Under the pieces are notes generated by a model. It had not been told where the DNA came from, made no database searches, and was given only the letters and a program-made list of their open reading frames with translations. Below are positions 59,433 to 64,000 of a stretch of 64,000 nt of DNA, piece by piece. The DNA is taken from contig NZ_JACYFC010000001.1 in NCBI RefSeq assembly GCF_014803385.1, positions 516,136 through 580,135 of the forward strand, given 5' to 3'. The translations under genes and the position numbers were made by a program. Source of the stretch: Marinomonas colpomeniae (lineage in GTDB: Bacteria > Pseudomonadota > Gammaproteobacteria > Pseudomonadales > Marinomonadaceae). Position 1 is the first letter of the stretch. Every line of letters starts with the position of its first letter.

Positions 59433-60305
59433 ATGTGGATTATCTATGCCTTGCTATCCGCTCTATTTTTTGGAGCGCGTGGGGTAATGTATCAATGGAC
59501 ATCACAGAAAAATATCAATCGTAATTTAATGCTATTTGGTGTGTTTTTTGTGGGGTTTGTTATTAGTGCTGTTGCTATGTATGTATTAGATCAGCAATGG
59601 TATGGGTGGGCAGATGTCTGTGTTGGGTTGGCAATGGGCTTCGGTTCTTTCGCTGCGAATGCCTCTTTGCACAAAGGTTTTTCGGTAGGTAAAGCCTCAC
59701 TTATTAGTATTCTATCGGGTTTACCACCATTATTTGTTGTACTGTTGGCTTTTCTATTTTGGAACGAAACACTCACAACGCAACAATTAATAGGTTTTAT
59801 TATTATTTTTGTTGGGCTTTATACAATCCGTTATTCAAACGATATCTCTTTTCGTAATTTACAAGGCGCTCAATGGGGGTTACTTGCCGCACTGTGTTTT
59901 GCACTGAATGATCTACTGGGTAAACAATCGACTCGTCTTGATGCAGATATGTTCGCGACACTAACACTGATGTTTGGTTTTGGTAGTTTCTTATTTGCTC
60001 TTGGTTGGTTGAAAAGTTGTCAAGTAACCGAACAGGAGAATAGTAGTGCTGACCCTCGTTGGTCAGATCTAAAAACATTTTCTTGCGGGCTTCTTATTGG
60101 TCTAAGTAATGTGGCTGGAATGATGGCAATATTATCCGCTTTTGCAATCGGAGCTGCCGGATTGGTTTCTGCTGTAGCAGCAATGAATATTTTAATTATT
60201 TTATTATATTCGCGTGTATTTCTAAAAGAAGCCTTTAGTCGTCAGGAAATTTTAGGGTTAACAGCTGCACTGGTAGGTATTCTTATTTTACGCTTAAGTC
60301 AGTAA
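59433..60305 (+). CDS. EamA/DMT-family transporter
   Basis: 290 residues with ten hydrophobic segments in two five-helix EamA repeats (about 1-140 and 150-290). Both repeats end in the pattern of the family, for example FLFWNETLTTQQLIGFIIIFVGLYTIR and the final EAFSRQEILGLTAALVGILILRLS. AAGGAG stands seven to eight bases before the ATG. The substrate is unknown; relatives export amino acids or other metabolites. Confidence 0.88.
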   Translation: MWIIYALLSALFFGARGVMYQWTSQKNINRNLMLFGVFFVGFVISAVAMYVLDQQWYGWADVCVGLAMGFGSFAANASLHKGFSVGKASLISILSGLPPLFVVLLAFLFWNETLTTQQLIGFIIIFVGLYTIRYSNDISFRNLQGAQWGLLAALCFALNDLLGKQSTRLDADMFATLTLMFGFGSFLFALGWLKSCQVTEQENSSADPRWSDLKTFSCGLLIGLSNVAGMMAILSAFAIGAAGLVSAVAAMNILIILLYSRVFLKEAFSRQEILGLTAALVGILILRLSQ

Positions 60306-60392
60306 AGGCTTTTTGAAATATTGCATATTATGGGTATTCAATTCAATACTATGGTTCAAAGAGAATAGTCTCAAAAAAACTATCTCCCAAAA

Positions 60393-60428
60393 CCAACAAA
60401 GCCCTAACTAAAAATAGCTAGGGCTTCA
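60393..60428 (-). terminator. Terminator of tRNA-Leu(CAA)
   Basis: On the minus strand, stem aagcccta / tagggctt, followed by a T-rich stretch, just past the tRNA. Confidence 0.6.
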
Positions 60429-60434
60429 TCTAAA

Positions 60435-60519
60435 TGGTACCAGTAGGCGGACTCGAACCGCCACGCCCGAAGGCAACGGATTTTGAATCCGTCGTGTCTA
60501 CCAATTCCACCACACTGGC
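60435..60519 (-). tRNA. leuX: tRNA-Leu (CAA)
   Basis: 85 bases on the minus strand with encoded CCA and a long variable arm. Acceptor GCCAGTG / TACTGGT, anticodon stem acgga / tccgt with loop TTCAAAA (CAA). Confidence 0.93.
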
Positions 60520-60538
60520 CTTGAAAAAGGTGAAACGT

Positions 60539-60566
60539 ATTTTATGTTTTTTTGTATAAGAGTCAA
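60539..60566 (-). promoter_or_regulatory. Sigma-70 promoter of tRNA-Leu(CAA)
   Basis: On the minus strand TTGACT (60566-60561), a 16-base spacer, and TAAAAT (60544-60539). Confidence 0.65.
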
Positions 60567-60594
60567 TCGTTTAACATGAAATAAGTCTATTAAA

Positions 60595-61818
60595 TTAGTT
60601 AATTGACTTCATCACGTCTTCAGACCAAAGCATGGCTTCAAGAAAAGATCGATTTAGATCTGTTATTTCTTTTGAATTCATGGATTGCATGTTATCCCAG
60701 TTTTGTTCTTCGCAATTTAATGTATGTCTAAGATAAAAGCCTAATTCTCCTACGCAGTCGGTAATAGCTTCCAATACGCTTTTTTCTAGGGCTATTTGTT
60801 CTAATACGGTTTTCTTATCGATATTGAATATCGCGTCTATACCAGACATTAAACCCACCATAAAAGCAGATTCAGCTTGTGTCGATTTTTTATTTTGAGC
60901 TAATAGCTGGCAGCAGCGACCTCGTGTTAGAAGTACTTTGAACAACGAGTTGGGTTGGTTTGTTGATGAAGTTAGAGTGATTAATAGAGTCCATTTTTTT
61001 AATTGAATTAGACCTAAAAAGACAATGGCTTCTTTAATCGAGGTGACTTTTTTAGAGATGCCACATACTGGGCTGTTTAGAATTCGTAGCATTTGATAAG
61101 ACAGTTTTGGATTTCGTTCAACGAGGCCTGTAATCGCTTCAATACTGATGTCTTTGTTTTGAAGGGCGTTTAGGAGCTCGACAGCACTATGTGTAGCTGA
61201 GTCGATTTTTTTACCTTTAATGATTTCAGGTCGTTGTAAAAAATACCCTTGGAATAAGCTGAATCCCAGTTTCTTACAGAGCTCAAACATTTCTTCATTT
61301 TCGATTTTTTCAGCTAATAAAATTAAACCTTTTGCTTTTAAGTCGTCTATTTGCTCCTTGTATTGGTTTGGAGGAGTGGCTAGAACATCTACTTTAATAA
61401 TCGACACCCAAGGTAATAACGATTTGTAATTCTCATCAAATTGATAGTCATCCAAAGCAAAACGATAACCAGCAGAGCGCCATTTTTTAATTGATTCGAT
61501 AAAATCAGGCGTTATTTTTTGGTCTTCGAGTATCTCAATGAAAACGGTATTGGGGTCGATAGGAAAAAAAGCATCCGATTGCATAAGGTCGGTGGTGATG
61601 TTAACAAAAAAAGGCTTTTTTAATTCATCTTTCATTTTTGTGATGCCAATACACAAATTCACAAGAACTTGGCTTGTAGCTGCTTCACCATCAGATACGT
61701 TGGCATTTAAAGTGTCTTTCCCACGGAATAGCAGTTCATACCCAAAGATTTCTTTCGTCTTTTTGAGTATTGGTTGCTGAGCCATCATTAGGTCATCTAA
61801 AACCGTTGGAAATTCCAT
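60595..61818 (-). CDS. EAL-HDOD signalling protein
   Basis: 407 residues. An N-terminal EAL-like domain (about 1-205: AQQPILKKTKEIFGYELLFRG, FALDDYQFDENY, KVDVLA, LLAEKIEN) and a C-terminal HDOD domain. The active-site triplet is ELL rather than EAL, but the later LAEKIE is kept, so c-di-GMP hydrolysis is doubtful. Proteins of this YuxH/CdgJ type often act as regulators of motility. The ATG at 61818 is the start. It lies between two tRNA genes. Confidence 0.9.
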   Translation of the reverse strand: MEFPTVLDDLMMAQQPILKKTKEIFGYELLFRGKDTLNANVSDGEAATSQVLVNLCIGITKMKDELKKPFFVNITTDLMQSDAFFPIDPNTVFIEILEDQKITPDFIESIKKWRSAGYRFALDDYQFDENYKSLLPWVSIIKVDVLATPPNQYKEQIDDLKAKGLILLAEKIENEEMFELCKKLGFSLFQGYFLQRPEIIKGKKIDSATHSAVELLNALQNKDISIEAITGLVERNPKLSYQMLRILNSPVCGISKKVTSIKEAIVFLGLIQLKKWTLLITLTSSTNQPNSLFKVLLTRGRCCQLLAQNKKSTQAESAFMVGLMSGIDAIFNIDKKTVLEQIALEKSVLEAITDCVGELGFYLRHTLNCEEQNWDNMQSMNSKEITDLNRSFLEAMLWSEDVMKSIN

Positions 61819-61972
61819 TTTATACTTCTCTTAATCAAATTTATTTTTGTAACTCTAGAGTAATTCCATTGTTTATTATTCTTCTATCAAAATATATCGT
61901 TCGTTATTTATACAATCTAATATATTAGAGTTTCATACTTTTATATACTGTATTTTTCATAATCAAAAACAG

Positions 61973-62001
61973 TTGACACAAAAAGGCAGTCCTCATAAAA
62001 T
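61973..62001 (+). promoter_or_regulatory. Sigma-70 promoter of tRNA-Ala
   Basis: Consensus-like TTGACA (61973-61978), a 17-base spacer, and TAAAAT (61996-62001), 16 bases before the tRNA. Confidence 0.8.
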
Positions 62002-62017
62002 TCTTTGCAGCTTTTTT

Positions 62018-62093
62018 GGGGCCTTAGCTCAGCTGGGAGAGCGGTTCGCTGGCAGCGAACAGGTCAGCGGTTCGATCCCGCTAGGCTCCACCA
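62018..62093 (+). tRNA. tRNA-Ala (GGC)
   Basis: 76 bases with encoded CCA. Acceptor GGGGCCT / AGGCTCC, anticodon stem gttcg / cgaac with loop CTGGCAG (GGC), T-loop TTCGATC. Confidence 0.95.
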
Positions 62094-62228
62094 TTAAGCA
62101 ATCTGCATATAAAAATCTAAACCCATAAACAACTTAAATCCTTCCTTTTGTTTATGTCTCTTCAGGGTTACGCTAACCTTTCTGTATTCTATTTTTATTT
62201 CTTGTATTCACCATGACGGGACTTGTGC

Positions 62229-64000
62229 ATGTTTCAACTCTATACAGGTAATCGACTAGAGGATTTAGCCGTATTGCTTGCGAAAATTTTGGCAGTTTCA
62301 CCGCCAGAAAACCCTTTCGATGATGAACATATCTTGGTGCAAAACCCAGGGATGGCACAGTGGCTAAAAATGTTCGTCGCTCAGTCCCACTCTATTTCGG
62401 CAGGTCTGGCTTTTCCTCTGCCATCTACTTTTGTTTGGCATACCTTTGCTCAAGCTCTGGACGATATCCCATCGCAGAGTGAATTTAATAAACCCTTCCT
62501 CGTCTGGCGATTAATGAGGTTGTTGGACTCGCGTTTAAATGAACCAGAGTTTCAAGCGCTTCACTGGTACCTTGAGGAAGATGATACTCAAGTTCGACGC
62601 TTTCAATTGTGCAGCAGTATTGCTGACATTTATGACCAATATTTGGTGTATCGACCAGATTGGATCAAGGTCTGGGAAGCGGATAGCAAGCAAGATCAAG
62701 CCCTTAATACTTTATTTGAGCAACAGCCTTGGCAAGCGATCCTATGGCGTGATTTGGTAGCGGACATCAGTGAACGTGGAACCTCCTTGTATCATCGAGG
62801 GAACTTGATTGAAGCCTTGCAAGACGTGTCACAGTCCTCGACTCGACCAGAAGGAATTCCAGAGCGGATCTTTATTTTTGGTGTGTCGTCTTTGCCGCCA
62901 AATACATTGGACTCTTTACGTGTTTTAGCCGCGTCTGGTTGGATTGATATTCATCTTTTTCTACAAAACCCGTGCCGTTTTTATTGGGGTGATGTGGTGG
63001 ATAAACATTATTTGGGAAGAGAAATAAAACGGCAAACACTTAAACCGGGATTAAGTACAGAAACACTGCATCTGGATGCTAACCCTTTACTGGCAAGTTG
63101 GGGGCGATTGGGTAGAGACTATATTGCTCAGCTTCAGGAAATGGCAGATGACGAATTAGAAATCTTTGAAGGCTATCAAACAGCCGAGACTAATGGTCTG
63201 TTGCAATGGGTTCAGCAAGATGTGCTGACGTTAGAAAATCACGGAGCGGAAGAAGAAAGAAACGGCCTAATAACCAGTTCTGAGTATCGACATACTATTG
63301 ATGTTAAAGACCAAAGTATTCGCGTTCACCTTTGCCATAGTCCGCTGCGTGAAGTCGAAGTGTTGCATGATCAATTATTGGATATGTTTGAGCGAGATCC
63401 TAGCCTGACACCAAAAGACGTTATCGTTATGCTTCCTGATGTAAATGCGTACAGCCCATTCGTCAAAGCTGTTTTTGGAAGTAAAGGAAGTGAGCAGTCT
63501 AAAGATGGTAGTCAAAAGTACAGTAAAAAGAACATACCTTTTGCCTTGATTGATCAATCTGGTGGAATGGAAAATCCAATTGTTGATGCGTATTTGTATT
63601 TGCTTGGTTTGGGTGAAAGTCGATTTACCTTGTCAGAATTAATCAGTGTATTAGAAGTCCCAGCGGTATTGGCTCGCTTTGAATTAACACCGAATGAATT
63701 AGAGCGCATTCGCCAATGGTCGACAGAAGTCGGTATACGTTGGGGATTAGATGGTAAAACCGCTCAACAACATGATCTTCCAATGCAAGAATCTCATACT
63801 TGGCTAAATGGCGTACGACGTATGCTTTTGGGTTACGCCATGGGACACGATTATATTTGGGAAGGCACGTTAAGCTACGGAGATGTAGAAGGTTTGGAAG
63901 CTTCTGTCGCAGGAAAGTTGGCTGGATTTTTAGTCGAGATCAACGATGCTCAGTCTCGTTTAATGGAGTCTTTGACACCAAAAGAATGGGTGTCGACGTT
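62229..64000 (+). CDS. recC: Exodeoxyribonuclease V gamma subunit (5' part, cut by window edge)
   Basis: The frame opens at ATG 62229 (GGGA seven bases upstream) and stays open to the right edge, giving about 590 of roughly 1100 expected residues. MFQLYTGNRLEDLAVLLAKIL, HILVQNPGMAQWLKMFVAQ, GISAGLAFPLPSTFVWHTF-like text, and RIFIFGVSSLPPNTLDSLRVL match the N-terminal dead helicase domains of RecC. RecBCD resects double-strand ends and recognises Chi. recB and recD are expected just beyond the edge. Confidence 0.95.
   Translation, partial: MFQLYTGNRLEDLAVLLAKILAVSPPENPFDDEHILVQNPGMAQWLKMFVAQSHSISAGLAFPLPSTFVWHTFAQALDDIPSQSEFNKPFLVWRLMRLLDSRLNEPEFQALHWYLEEDDTQVRRFQLCSSIADIYDQYLVYRPDWIKVWEADSKQDQALNTLFEQQPWQAILWRDLVADISERGTSLYHRGNLIEALQDVSQSSTRPEGIPERIFIFGVSSLPPNTLDSLRVLAASGWIDIHLFLQNPCRFYWGDVVDKHYLGREIKRQTLKPGLSTETLHLDANPLLASWGRLGRDYIAQLQEMADDELEIFEGYQTAETNGLLQWVQQDVLTLENHGAEEERNGLITSSEYRHTIDVKDQSIRVHLCHSPLREVEVLHDQLLDMFERDPSLTPKDVIVMLPDVNAYSPFVKAVFGSKGSEQSKDGSQKYSKKNIPFALIDQSGGMENPIVDAYLYLLGLGESRFTLSELISVLEVPAVLARFELTPNELERIRQWSTEVGIRWGLDGKTAQQHDLPMQESHTWLNGVRRMLLGYAMGHDYIWEGTLSYGDVEGLEASVAGKLAGFLVEINDAQSRLMESLTPKEWVST

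Overview
The window is a stretch of gammaproteobacterial chromosome with an AT-rich, marine character. Gene content and order fit the Oceanospirillales, most probably Marinomonas or a close relative. This is an inference from gene order and protein flavour; there is no 16S gene here. No insertion sequence, prophage block or CRISPR array was seen. Housekeeping blocks alternate with short accessory stretches.

Left part (1-12.7 kb): a small overlapping operon of a VOC protein, a GhrA-like reductase and a CHMI-type tautomerase. Next come outer-membrane phospholipase A, and a PAP2 phosphatase plus glycosyltransferase pair behind a very good Pho box. Then follow a Tat-exported YghX-type hydrolase, folE, two MFS transporters, and an AraC regulator divergent from an ExaC-type aldehyde dehydrogenase.

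12.9-26.6 kb: L-serine deaminase, a PiT phosphate transporter, a membrane-anchored unknown protein, a LysE exporter, topoisomerase III, a universal stress protein split by a frameshift, a possible iron-regulated small membrane protein, fklB, a GNAT enzyme, roxA-purB and a chemoreceptor.

26.7-36.9 kb: monomeric isocitrate dehydrogenase, then rluE-nudJ-mnmA-hflD (the order seen around purB in E. coli). The cspD / clpS-clpA / infA / aat group follows, containing N-degron ligation (Aat), recognition (ClpS) and unfolding (ClpA).

37.4-48.1 kb: a porin-like protein, then ftsK-lolA-rarA-crcB-serS-cobA on the plus strand and tusDCBE plus a Bax-inhibitor-1 protein on the minus strand. The order resembles Pseudomonas.

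48.4-53.7 kb: a DnaT/lambda-O-like and lambda-P-like pair (a domesticated phage helicase loader), then gacA-uvrC-pgsA and tRNA-Gly, tRNA-Cys and tRNA-Leu, a classical conserved cluster.

53.9-64 kb: a LuxR-type response regulator with a hybrid histidine kinase, several exported proteins of unknown role, a YciA thioesterase, an EamA transporter, tRNA-Leu(CAA), an EAL-HDOD protein, tRNA-Ala(GGC) and the 5' part of recC, which runs off the right edge.

The two most interesting points are the PhoB-type promoter driving PAP2 plus glycosyltransferase, which suggests phosphate-starvation glycolipid synthesis, and the phage-derived helicase-loader pair in a housekeeping position. Smaller oddities are the split usp gene, the rluE/nudJ overlap, a perfect 22-bp hairpin at the nudJ stop, a Fur-like palindrome, and 21-bp-spaced direct repeats in front of the aldehyde dehydrogenase.
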